14,964 nucleotides of DNA, taken from contig VEPF01000066.1 of NCBI GenBank assembly GCA_012027055.1, positions 1 through 14,964 of the forward strand, written 5' to 3'. The stretch is from Gemmatimonadota bacterium. Lineage in GTDB: Bacteria; Gemmatimonadota; Gemmatimonadetes; Longimicrobiales; RSA9. Positions 1 through 6,828 of this stretch are shown in pieces. The notes beneath the pieces are model-generated. The model searched no databases, was not told the DNA's origin, and worked only from the letters and a program-made list of their open reading frames with translations. Positions within the stretch are counted from its first letter, which is position 1; each line of letters opens with the position of its first letter. The position numbers were made by a program, and so were the translations under genes.

Positions 1-1307
1 CCGTTGTTAACGGTCCACTGCGCGTCCCCGACCTCGTTGCCCACGCTCCACAGGTAGAGGGCCGGGTGGTTGCGGTCGCGGCGCACGAAATTGCGCACGT
101 TGCGGAGCGCGAACTCGTCGAAATCTCCGTCGCCGACGAAATCCGCCGTGCCGTCCCACTTGTCGAACAGCTCGTCGAGCGCACGCAGCCCCATGCTGTC
201 GGCCAGCTCGAGCACCTCGGGCGCGGGCACGTTGTGGCTGGTGCGGATGGCGTTCGCGCCCAGCGACTTCATGATCTCCAGCTGGCGCTCCATGGCGCGC
301 GGGTAGAAGGCAGCGCCGAGCGGGCCGTGGTCGTGGTGCAGGTTCACGCCCTGGAGCTGTACCCGCCGGTCGTTGAGCCAGAAGCCGTGGTCGGCGGTGA
401 AGCGCATGGTGCGCACGCCGAACCTGGTGTCGGACACGTCGCGCACCACGCCGCCGACCAGCACGGTGGTCCGCGCGGTGTAGCGCACCGGCGAGTCGAT
501 GTCCCAGCGCCGCGGGTTGCCGAGCGGCACCGTCACCTCCAGGTCGCGGCTTCCGCCCGCGGCGATGCTTCCCTTCGCATCGGCGCGCGCCAGCTCGCGG
601 CCCTCGGGAGAGAGGATGATCTGCTGCACGGTGACATCGGCCGCGGACGTCGCCTGGTTCCGCACCGTGGTCATGATGCGCACGTCCGCGTAATTCGGCT
701 TCACCACCGGCGTGGTGACGTGCGTGCCCCAGACCTCCACGTGCACGGGATCCACGGCGAGCAGTTGCACCTTGCGGTAGATGCCCGCGCCCGGGTACCA
801 GCGGCTGCGGTGCGGGCGAGTGTCCGCGTGCACCGCCAGCAGGTTCGCCCCGCCGGGCCGCAGCTGTTCCGTCACGTCGATGTAGAAGGAGTTGTAGCCG
901 TAATCCCAGCCGCCCACGCGGGTGCCGTTCACGTACACGGTGGGGAACGCCATCACCCCGTCGAAGAGCAGGTAGACCCGCTTGCCCGCGTACGACGCCG
1001 GCACCTCCAGTGGCCGGCGGTACCAGCCCTCGCCGCGCCACGGCAGCTTGCCGGTGTCCGCATCGCCATCCTTCACGACCGGGCCGGAGATCGCCCAGTC
1101 GTGCGGCACGGTCACCTGCTGCCAGCGCGAGTCGTCCAAGCCCGGCTGCTCCGCCCCGGAAATGCTGCCGGCCGTGAACCGCCAGCCGTCGTGCAGGGTG
1201 TGCAGCTCGCGCGCACCCGTCTGTGCCGTGAGCGGGGACGCGGACGCGAACAGGAACGCAGCCGCGCCCAGCAGGCGGCCGGAAACGCGGGACAGCGGGG
1301 AGATCAT
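1..1307 (-). CDS. Secreted GH2 beta-galactosidase-type glycosidase, C-terminus cut by window edge
   Basis: The gene starts at an ATG at 1307-1305 and runs off the left edge; 435 complete codons are visible. An AAGGAG ribosome site (1315-1320) lies 7 bases before the ATG. Residues 1-29 form a signal peptide ending near LTAQ, so export to periplasm or surface is expected. Domains follow the GH2 order: sugar-binding jelly roll at about 33-190 (VPHDWAI, WYPGAGIYR), Ig-like sandwich at about 192-298, then the TIM barrel start with GVNLHHDHG (320-328) and IRTSHNVPAPE (354-364). The GNE triplet places the acid/base glutamate at E425. The nucleophile glutamate and the rest of the barrel lie outside the window. 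GH2 members hydrolyse beta-galactosides, beta-glucuronides, beta-mannosides or alpha-L-arabinopyranosides; beta-galactosidase is the most likely activity, but substrate cannot be fixed from half a protein. Neighbouring arabinofuranosidases favour a plant arabinogalactan role. Confidence 0.93.
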   Translation of the reverse strand, partial: MISPLSRVSGRLLGAAAFLFASASPLTAQTGARELHTLHDGWRFTAGSISGAEQPGLDDSRWQQVTVPHDWAISGPVVKDGDADTGKLPWRGEGWYRRPLEVPASYAGKRVYLLFDGVMAFPTVYVNGTRVGGWDYGYNSFYIDVTEQLRPGGANLLAVHADTRPHRSRWYPGAGIYRKVQLLAVDPVHVEVWGTHVTTPVVKPNYADVRIMTTVRNQATSAADVTVQQIILSPEGRELARADAKGSIAAGGSRDLEVTVPLGNPRRWDIDSPVRYTARTTVLVGGVVRDVSDTRFGVRTMRFTADHGFWLNDRRVQLQGVNLHHDHGPLGAAFYPRAMERQLEIMKSLGANAIRTSHNVPAPEVLELADSMGLRALDELFDKWDGTADFVGDGDFDEFALRNVRNFVRRDRNHPALYLWSVGNEVGDAQWTVNN

Positions 1308-1314
1308 GGTCAAG

Positions 1315-1320
1315 CTCCTT
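1315..1320 (-). promoter_or_regulatory. Shine-Dalgarno site of the GH2 gene
   Basis: On the minus strand the sequence reads AAGGAG followed by 7 bases and then ATG at 1307. It decides the start, and the protein so defined begins directly with a good signal peptide. Confidence 0.8.
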
Positions 1321-1391
1321 CGCTCGCGCCGGGCTCGTCGGCGGCCCGGCCTGCGGCTCATCCTACCGGGACGAGGCCCCCGCAACCAGCT

Positions 1392-1407
1392 CCGGCGGTA
1401 CCGCCGG
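1392..1407. repeat. Perfect 16-base palindrome between divergent genes, possible operator
   Basis: CCGGCGGTACCGCCGG is its own reverse complement. It lies in the 234-base divergent region between the GH2 gene (minus) and the small exported protein gene (plus). The block GCTCCGGCGGT that contains its left half recurs once about 47 bases away at 1436-1446, where the right half is degenerate. A regulator-binding site is one reading. In DNA this rich in G and C, chance is a serious alternative. Confidence 0.35.
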
Positions 1408-1541
1408 CGGCCGTGCGCGAATCCGCCCGGGCACCGCTCCGGCGGTCGGCACGCCGGGGCCGTATGGTGGCAACAGGCAGCTCCGCGCCCCGCAACCGGC
1501 AACCGGCCATGAGGATCCTGTTGCGCGTACCGGGTGTGATC

Positions 1542-2237
1542 ATGTCCCACCACAAGCTCGCCCTGCTGGCCGCCCTGCTCGCGTTCGCCTGCGCCGGTGA
1601 TCGCCCGCGCGCGGGGAGCGCGTCGCGGACGGACGAGCCGCCCGCCGACGACATCACCATCGCACGCGATTCCGCCCTCCGCGAGACCACCTTCACGCTG
1701 GTGGACGGGGACTGCCGGATCTCCTGGACGGTGTACGAATCGGAGCTCAATCGCGAGGTCATCCGGCACCGCTCGGATTGCGCCCTGTCACTGGCGGGGC
1801 AGGCCCCGCTGATCGGCCGGCTGCTCCGCCGGGTGCTCGAGCCGGGGACCGGTGCGGCCGGCTTCCGGACCCTGAGCTGGGGGCGCCTGTATCCCGATGA
1901 CGCCCGGGACGCGACCATGCCCGTGCGGCTGGCGCTCGCGGCCATGCGCTCGCCGGGCTGGGACGCGGCGGTGGGCCGGCCCCGGAGCGGGGACATCAAC
2001 GGCTGGGTCCGGCAGGCGGCTAACGATGCCCGGATCTACGAGGAGCTGGTCCCGGTCTTCCGTGAGGTGGGTCTGGAACTGACGCTGGCGGGCGTCGAAA
2101 AGGTCCTGGTCCAGAAGGCCGAGCTGCTGCCGTTCTTCGCGGAGCTGCAGGAGGCCGGCGTTCGGCCCGGCGACAGGGTCCCGTTCGACTGCCAGACGTG
2201 GTTTTCGGTGACGCGCGGCGGGCCAGGACCACGATGA
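1542..2237 (+). CDS. Small exported protein of unknown function, possible lipoprotein
   Basis: This 231-residue protein is not one I recognise. The ATG at 1542 is chosen because it puts a classic signal sequence at the N-terminus (MSHHKLALLAALLAFACAG). An in-frame ATG at 1509 would add 11 residues (MRILLRVPGVI); neither start has a convincing ribosome site. LAFAC ending at C17 is a weak lipobox (A rather than L at -3), so a lipoprotein is possible but unproved. The mature part is soluble, with an Asp-rich linker (about 31-38), cysteines at C58, C80 and C217, and a mixed alpha/beta character. The C58/C80 pair could form a disulfide in the periplasm. It is divergent from the GH2 gene and convergent with the GH51 gene, ending 68 bases from it. 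No catalytic motif is visible and no function is assigned. Confidence 0.7.
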   Translation: MSHHKLALLAALLAFACAGDRPRAGSASRTDEPPADDITIARDSALRETTFTLVDGDCRISWTVYESELNREVIRHRSDCALSLAGQAPLIGRLLRRVLEPGTGAAGFRTLSWGRLYPDDARDATMPVRLALAAMRSPGWDAAVGRPRSGDINGWVRQAANDARIYEELVPVFREVGLELTLAGVEKVLVQKAELLPFFAELQEAGVRPGDRVPFDCQTWFSVTRGGPGPR

Positions 2238-2305
2238 TTCGATCCTGACCCGCGCCGCGTGCTCAACTCCGACTGACCGGCCTCGCGCTCGAGACCGCCA
2301 GACCG

Positions 2306-3877
2306 CTACCGCACTTCGAGCGCCACCACCGACCTGGGCGGCAGGTCCACGCTCAGGGTGTTCCCGCGCAGCCTCATGCCCGTGAAGTCCACGGGCACCA
2401 CGTGCTTCGGGTCCGCGAACGTGTTGTGCGCGTTCATGGCATCACCGGTGAGCACGCGCCCGCTCACCGCCGCCGCGGTCATGCCGCGCAGCTCGATGGC
2501 CAGGGCCCGGCTCCGGTTGGGGTCCTGGTTGGTGAGCGTGATGTGGACCCGGCCATTGCGGTCGCGCGAGGCGGACGCGGTGACCGCCTCCACCGAGTCC
2601 TTGCCCACCGTGTACGCGCTGTGCTCCAGGTGGGTGGGCAGCAGCACGGCGTCCTGGTGGACCTGGTACAGGTCAAACACGTGATAGGTCGGTGTCAGGA
2701 GCAGCTGCTCGCCCTGGGTCAGGATCACCGACTGCAGCACGTTGATGGTCTGGGCCAGGTTGGCCATCCGTATCCGGTCCGCGTGGTTGTTGAAGATGTT
2801 CAGGTGTATGCCGGCCAGCACGGCATCGCGGATGGTGCTCTGCTGGTAGAGGAAGCCCGGATTGGTGCCCGGCTCGACGTCGTGCCACAGGCCCCACTCC
2901 CCGATGATCATCGACACCCGCTTGCCGGGGTCGTAGCGGTCCATGATGGACGCGTGCCGGTCGATGAGCGAGTCGATGTTCAGCGCCAGGTCCATGGTCA
3001 CGAACCAGTCGTGCTCATCGAAATCCGTCGCCGACGGCGAGGTGGCTCCGAAGAGCCGGGCGAACGTGTAGTAGTGGAAGTCCACGCCGTCGATGTCGCC
3101 GCCGGCCTCCCGCATCAGCGTCTCGGTCCACTCGAACGGGTCGCCCCAGTCGTTCAGGTCGACGGCCAGGCGCCGGTCCATGTACGGGCCCGACGCGATC
3201 CGGAACGGCTGCACACCGCGCATGCTGCGGATGAACTCGGCGAAGTTCCGGTAGACATCGGCGTAGTGCTGCGGTGTCATGTTGCCGCCGCAACCCCAGC
3301 TCTCGTTGCCGACGCCCCAGAACCGGACCCCGTACGGCTCCGGGTGTCCGTTGGCCGCACGCTGCTGCGCCAGCGTGCTGCCGCCGGGATGGTTCAGGTA
3401 CTCCCACCAGTCGGCCATTTCCTGCACCGTGCCGCTGCCCACGTTGCCGACCACCAGCGGCTCCGCGCCCAGCCGCTCGACCAGGTCCATGAACTCGTGC
3501 GTACCGAAGCTGTTGTCTTCCACCACCTCGCCCCACAGCGAGTTCACCATCCGGGGCCGTGAAGCGCGCGGGCCGATGCCATCGCGCCAGTGGTAGTAGT
3601 CGGCGAAACAGCCGCCGGGCCAGCGCAGGTTCGGGATCCGGATCGCGCGCAGGGCCGCGATCACATCCTCCCGGAGCCGGGGCTCCGCGTTTTCGTTCGC
3701 GCGGTACCAGAAGCCGTCGTAGATGCCGCGGCCCAGGTGCTCCGCGAAGTGGCCGTAGATGTGCCGGCTGATGGTGTCTTTCCCCAGGTCCGCGTTCACC
3801 ACGAGCCGCGTCTGGCCCGCGGCGGGGCTGGAGCAGGCCAGAACGGCAAGGCAGAGGAGAGTGTGCGTGAGGCGCAT
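2306..3877 (-). CDS. Secreted GH51 alpha-L-arabinofuranosidase
   Basis: The 523-residue protein removes terminal alpha-L-arabinofuranosyl residues from arabinan, arabinoxylan or arabinogalactan by a retaining mechanism. The ATG at 3877 has AGGAG (3883-3887) 5 bases upstream and begins a signal peptide (MRLTHTLLCLAVLACSSPAA); VLAC-C15 could act as a lipobox. An open frame continues upstream to 4123 but those codons precede the ribosome site. GH51 hallmarks run through the chain: YGHFAEHLGRGIYDG (41-55), RWPGGCFADYYHWRDGIGPR (85-104), GTHEFMDL (125-132), GVGNESWGCGG (188-198) with acid/base E192, DFHYY (266-270), and IIGEWG (324-329) with nucleophile E327. The C-terminal part (about 390-523) is the expected beta-sandwich. 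Length is normal for the family. Most familiar bacterial GH51 enzymes are cytoplasmic, so export is notable. It is divergent from the GH127/GH146 gene. Confidence 0.96.
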   Translation of the reverse strand: MRLTHTLLCLAVLACSSPAAGQTRLVVNADLGKDTISRHIYGHFAEHLGRGIYDGFWYRANENAEPRLREDVIAALRAIRIPNLRWPGGCFADYYHWRDGIGPRASRPRMVNSLWGEVVEDNSFGTHEFMDLVERLGAEPLVVGNVGSGTVQEMADWWEYLNHPGGSTLAQQRAANGHPEPYGVRFWGVGNESWGCGGNMTPQHYADVYRNFAEFIRSMRGVQPFRIASGPYMDRRLAVDLNDWGDPFEWTETLMREAGGDIDGVDFHYYTFARLFGATSPSATDFDEHDWFVTMDLALNIDSLIDRHASIMDRYDPGKRVSMIIGEWGLWHDVEPGTNPGFLYQQSTIRDAVLAGIHLNIFNNHADRIRMANLAQTINVLQSVILTQGEQLLLTPTYHVFDLYQVHQDAVLLPTHLEHSAYTVGKDSVEAVTASASRDRNGRVHITLTNQDPNRSRALAIELRGMTAAAVSGRVLTGDAMNAHNTFADPKHVVPVDFTGMRLRGNTLSVDLPPRSVVALEVR

Positions 3878-4116
3878 CGTAGCTCCTGGAAATGGAGGTC
3901 TGGAGGTACCGTGCAGCAACCTGCCTCGATCGCCCTCCCCGTGGCAAGTCGATGCGACGTCATTCTCCGCACGGTGCGCGTCGCGGTGCATGGAGCCGTC
4001 CCTCGACGCGACCCGGCGGTGCTGCCCGTGATGGGTCACGCGGCCCCCATGCTTGTCCCGACTCCGCGCGCGGAGCATCCTTCGCAGATCCGCACTCCCC
4101 CGACCATCGAGGCCCG
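3878..4116. promoter_or_regulatory. Divergent intergenic region between GH51 and GH127/GH146 genes
   Basis: These 239 bases separate two arabinofuranosidase genes reading away from each other and must hold their start signals. Visible are the GH51 ribosome site AGGAG (3883-3887, minus) and a short GAGG (4109-4112, plus) 4 bases before the GH127/GH146 ATG. I see no convincing -35/-10 pair and no long palindrome. Joint control from here is an inference from the layout. Confidence 0.5.
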
Positions 4117-6132
4117 ATGTCACGCTTGCTGGCCGTGCTGCAGGTGCTGGTAGCCGCGTCCGGCGCCGACGTCTCCGCGCAGCTGGAAGCCACCGATCCG
4201 CAGGTGCGCGCGCATGAAGCCCGCCTGGTCAGGGCGCGCGCCCTGCCGCTCTCCGCGGTCCGGCTGACGGGCGGCCCCTTGAAAGCGGCGCAGGATGCCA
4301 ACGCGGCCTTCCTGCTGGGGCTGGACCCGGACCGCGCGCTCGCGGCGCTGCGGGTCGCGGCCGGCCTGGAGCCGAAGGCCAAGCCGCTGGGCGGGTGGGA
4401 CGGCGCGACGGGCCGCCAGCTGACCGGCCACATCGCGGGCCACTCGCTCTCGGCGTTCAGCACGCTGTACGCCGCGACCGGCGATGCGCGCTTCAAGGAC
4501 AAGGGGACGTACATGGTGGGCGAGCTGGTGGCGGTGCAGGCCGCGCAGGGTGATGGCTACCTGGGCGCACAGCAGACGCGGGAAGGGGTGATCGGCAAGG
4601 AGCGGCTCAAGCTGCTCTCGGCCGGGGTGATCGAGTCGCAGCACCGCGAGGACCTGAACGGCCTCTGGGCGCCCTGGTACGTCGAGCACAAGCTGCTCGC
4701 CGGCCTCCGCGACGCCTATCGCCTCACCGGCGATGCCCGGGCGCTGCAGGTGGCGCGGCAGCTGGCGGCGTGGATCGAGCAGACGCTCGCGCCCCTGAGC
4801 GATGCGCAGATCCAGAAGATGCTGGCCAGCGAGTTCGGGGGCATGAATGAAGCGCTGGCCGACCTGTACGCCGACACCGGCGAGCGCCGCTGGCTGGACC
4901 TCTCGTACCGGTTCGAGGAGCGGATCTTCGCGGAGCCGCTGGCGCGCGGCGAGGACATCGTGGGCGGGCTGCACGGGAATACGAGCATTCCCAAGATGAC
5001 CGGCTCCGCGGACCGTTACGCCTACGCCGGCCGCGCGGCCGACCTGGCCGCGTCCACCTTCTTCTGGCGGACCGTGGTCGAGCACCATTCCTTCGCGACC
5101 GGCGGCAACAGCGCGTACTACAACGGCGAGCATTTCCCGCAGGCGGACCAGCTGGCGGCCGCCATCGAGAACGCCCCGAGCGCCTTCATCAATGAGTCCT
5201 GCAACGTGTACAACATGCTCCGGCTGACGCGGCGGCTGTTCGGCCTCGAGCCGCGCGCGGAGTACGCGGACTACCTGGAGCGGGCCCTGTTCAACCACGC
5301 GCTCGCGCAGCTCGATCCGGCCACCGGCACGTTCGCCTACCACGTTCCGGTGGGCCAGCGCGTGCGGCATGACTACCAGTCGCGCGGCGGCGAGCTCAAC
5401 TCGGTCTATTCCTGCTGCGTCGGCACCGGCCTGGAGAACGCGGGCGCGTTCGGGCTGGGCCTCTACTACGAGTCCGCCGACCGGCTCTGGGTGAACTATT
5501 ACGCGCCCAGTACCGCGGAAGCCAACGGCCTCGGTGTGCGCCTGACCATGGCGACGTCACTGCCCGAGGGCGACACCGCGCGGCTCACGCTCTCACTCGA
5601 GCGCCCGAAGCGCTTCACGCTGGCGCTGCGGCGCCCGTTCTGGACGACGGACGGATTCACGTTCCGGGTCAACGGCCGCGCGGAACCGCTGCCGGCAGCG
5701 GAAACCGGCAGCACCACGAGCACCTACGTGGAGCTCACCCGTACCTGGCGGGATGGCGACGTGGTCGAAGTGGTGCTGCCGAAACAGCTGCGCATCGAAG
5801 CCACGCCCGACAAGCCCGAGCTGGTGGCGCTCCTGTGGGGGCCGCTGGTGCTGGGGGAGAACCTGGGCCCGGCGTCGGCGCGCGGCACCACTGCGGAAGC
5901 CGCCGCCTCCACCAACCGCTCGGTGCTCCAGGTCGGCACGCGCACGCCGGGCGACTGGCTGGCCCCGGTGGCCGGACGCCCCGGCGAGTTCGCCTTCACG
6001 GGCAGCGGCCGGACCACGGCGCTGCCGGAAGCGGTGGCGGAAGCGAACTTCCTGCCGCTCTACCGGCTGCACAACCGGACCTATAGCGTGTACGTGTACC
6101 TGGCGCCGCCCGGCGGCGGGGCGAAGCAGTGA
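4117..6132 (+). CDS. Secreted GH127/GH146-type beta-L-arabinofuranosidase
   Basis: This 671-residue protein belongs to the Glyco_hydro_127 superfamily (former DUF1680), which cleaves beta-L-arabinofuranosides as found on plant hydroxyproline-rich glycoproteins and pectins. The ATG at 4117 begins a signal peptide (about 1-21, ending VSAQ); codons before it in the same frame have no signal sequence. The alpha/alpha-barrel core spans roughly 40-460. Family studies of HypBA1 describe a zinc site of Glu and three Cys with a Cys nucleophile. The matching residues here are E360 and C362 (NESCNVYN) and C433-C434 (YSCCVGTGLEN), with C433 the expected nucleophile and E338 (YYNGEHF) the likely acid/base. 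CCVGTG rather than a CCxPN-type motif, and ESCNxYNMLRLT, point to GH146 more than GH127 proper. Beta-sandwich domains follow to the C-terminus. MarC follows after 64 bases. Confidence 0.95.
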   Translation: MSRLLAVLQVLVAASGADVSAQLEATDPQVRAHEARLVRARALPLSAVRLTGGPLKAAQDANAAFLLGLDPDRALAALRVAAGLEPKAKPLGGWDGATGRQLTGHIAGHSLSAFSTLYAATGDARFKDKGTYMVGELVAVQAAQGDGYLGAQQTREGVIGKERLKLLSAGVIESQHREDLNGLWAPWYVEHKLLAGLRDAYRLTGDARALQVARQLAAWIEQTLAPLSDAQIQKMLASEFGGMNEALADLYADTGERRWLDLSYRFEERIFAEPLARGEDIVGGLHGNTSIPKMTGSADRYAYAGRAADLAASTFFWRTVVEHHSFATGGNSAYYNGEHFPQADQLAAAIENAPSAFINESCNVYNMLRLTRRLFGLEPRAEYADYLERALFNHALAQLDPATGTFAYHVPVGQRVRHDYQSRGGELNSVYSCCVGTGLENAGAFGLGLYYESADRLWVNYYAPSTAEANGLGVRLTMATSLPEGDTARLTLSLERPKRFTLALRRPFWTTDGFTFRVNGRAEPLPAAETGSTTSTYVELTRTWRDGDVVEVVLPKQLRIEATPDKPELVALLWGPLVLGENLGPASARGTTAEAAASTNRSVLQVGTRTPGDWLAPVAGRPGEFAFTGSGRTTALPEAVAEANFLPLYRLHNRTYSVYVYLAPPGGGAKQ

Positions 6133-6196
6133 GCGCGCGGTCGTCCAGGCGTGCGGCACTGACGGCGGAGATCGAGAAAGGACCGGCCAGCAACCG

Positions 6197-6814
6197 ATGA
6201 GCCTGCTTTCCGCCACCGTGCTGCTGTTCTTCGTGATGGACCCGATCGGGAACGTCCCGCTCTTCCTGCTCGCGCTGAAGGACGTGCCGCCGGAGCGCCG
6301 CACCCGGGTCGTGGTGCGCGACCTGCTGGTCGCGCTCGGCGTGCTGCTACTGTTTCTGTTCGCGGGGAGCGCCATCCTCCGGGGGCTGGGCGTGTCGCCA
6401 CCCGCGCTCACCATCTCCGGCGGCGTGGTCCTGCTGCTCATCGCCATCCGCATGATCTTCCCCTCGCCGATCGCCTCGCTGCGCGAGACCGTCGAGTCCG
6501 AGCCGTTCATCTTCCCGCTCGCCATCCCCTACGTGGCCGGCCCGTCCGTCATGGCCACCGAGCTGCTGCTCATGTCCCGCGACCCAGCCCGCTGGCCCGT
6601 CTGGGTGAGTGCGATCCTGCTCGCCTGGCTGGCGTCCGCGGTCATTCTGCTCGCCGCCGGCACCCTCCGGCGCGTGCTCGGCGAGCGTGCGCTCACGGCC
6701 CTGGAACGGCTGATGGGCATGATCCTGGTCATGCTCGCGGTCGAAATGCTGATGCAGGGGATCGCGCAACTCCAGGCCTCCGTCTCGGCCGTGTCCCTGT
6801 CCTGGAAACCCTGA
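6197..6814 (+). CDS. MarC family integral membrane protein
   Basis: A 205-residue inner-membrane protein of the MarC/YchE/YhgN family (UPF0056), whose molecular function is unsettled; the original link to multiple antibiotic resistance has not held up. Family signatures are VMDPIGNVPLF (13-23) in the first helix and FPLAIPYVAGPSVMA (106-120) at the start of the second half. Six hydrophobic segments are seen at about 4-26, 42-62, 68-88, 104-126, 135-155 and 170-192, giving normal length and topology. The start is the only ATG ahead of the first helix; AAAGGA lies 14 bases upstream, too far for a good ribosome site, so initiation may be weak or coupled to the gene before. It follows the GH127/GH146 gene by 64 bases and precedes the condensation-like gene by 14, suggesting one transcript. 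No functional link to glycan breakdown is evident. Confidence 0.92.
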   Translation: MSLLSATVLLFFVMDPIGNVPLFLLALKDVPPERRTRVVVRDLLVALGVLLLFLFAGSAILRGLGVSPPALTISGGVVLLLIAIRMIFPSPIASLRETVESEPFIFPLAIPYVAGPSVMATELLLMSRDPARWPVWVSAILLAWLASAVILLAAGTLRRVLGERALTALERLMGMILVMLAVEMLMQGIAQLQASVSAVSLSWKP

Positions 6815-6828
6815 CCCTGCGCGCGTCC

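Noticed and set aside
7..1041. 344-residue minus-strand frame overlapping the GH2 gene
   Set aside because: It lies in a shifted frame of the GH2 coding region, is extremely Arg/Ala/Gly-rich and has no domain; the GH2 frame carries full family motifs across the same bases.
66..1508. Long plus-strand open frame before the exported protein gene
   Set aside because: It is antisense to the GH2 gene and of shadow composition (His/Val/Arg-rich). Only its end, from 1542, looks like a protein with a signal sequence.
2402..3562. 386-residue plus-strand frame antisense to GH51
   Set aside because: GC-rich codon bias opens the complementary frame; there are no motifs, and GH51 catalytic motifs lie on the other strand.
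3878..4123. Upstream extension of the GH51 gene to an ATG at 4123
   Set aside because: The extra 82 residues are non-hydrophobic and Arg/His-rich, they run across the divergent promoter region, and the ATG at 3877 has a ribosome site and signal peptide.
4120..5370. 416-residue minus-strand frame antisense to GH127/GH146
   Set aside because: Composition is that of an antisense shadow and the plus strand carries all Zn-Cys motifs.
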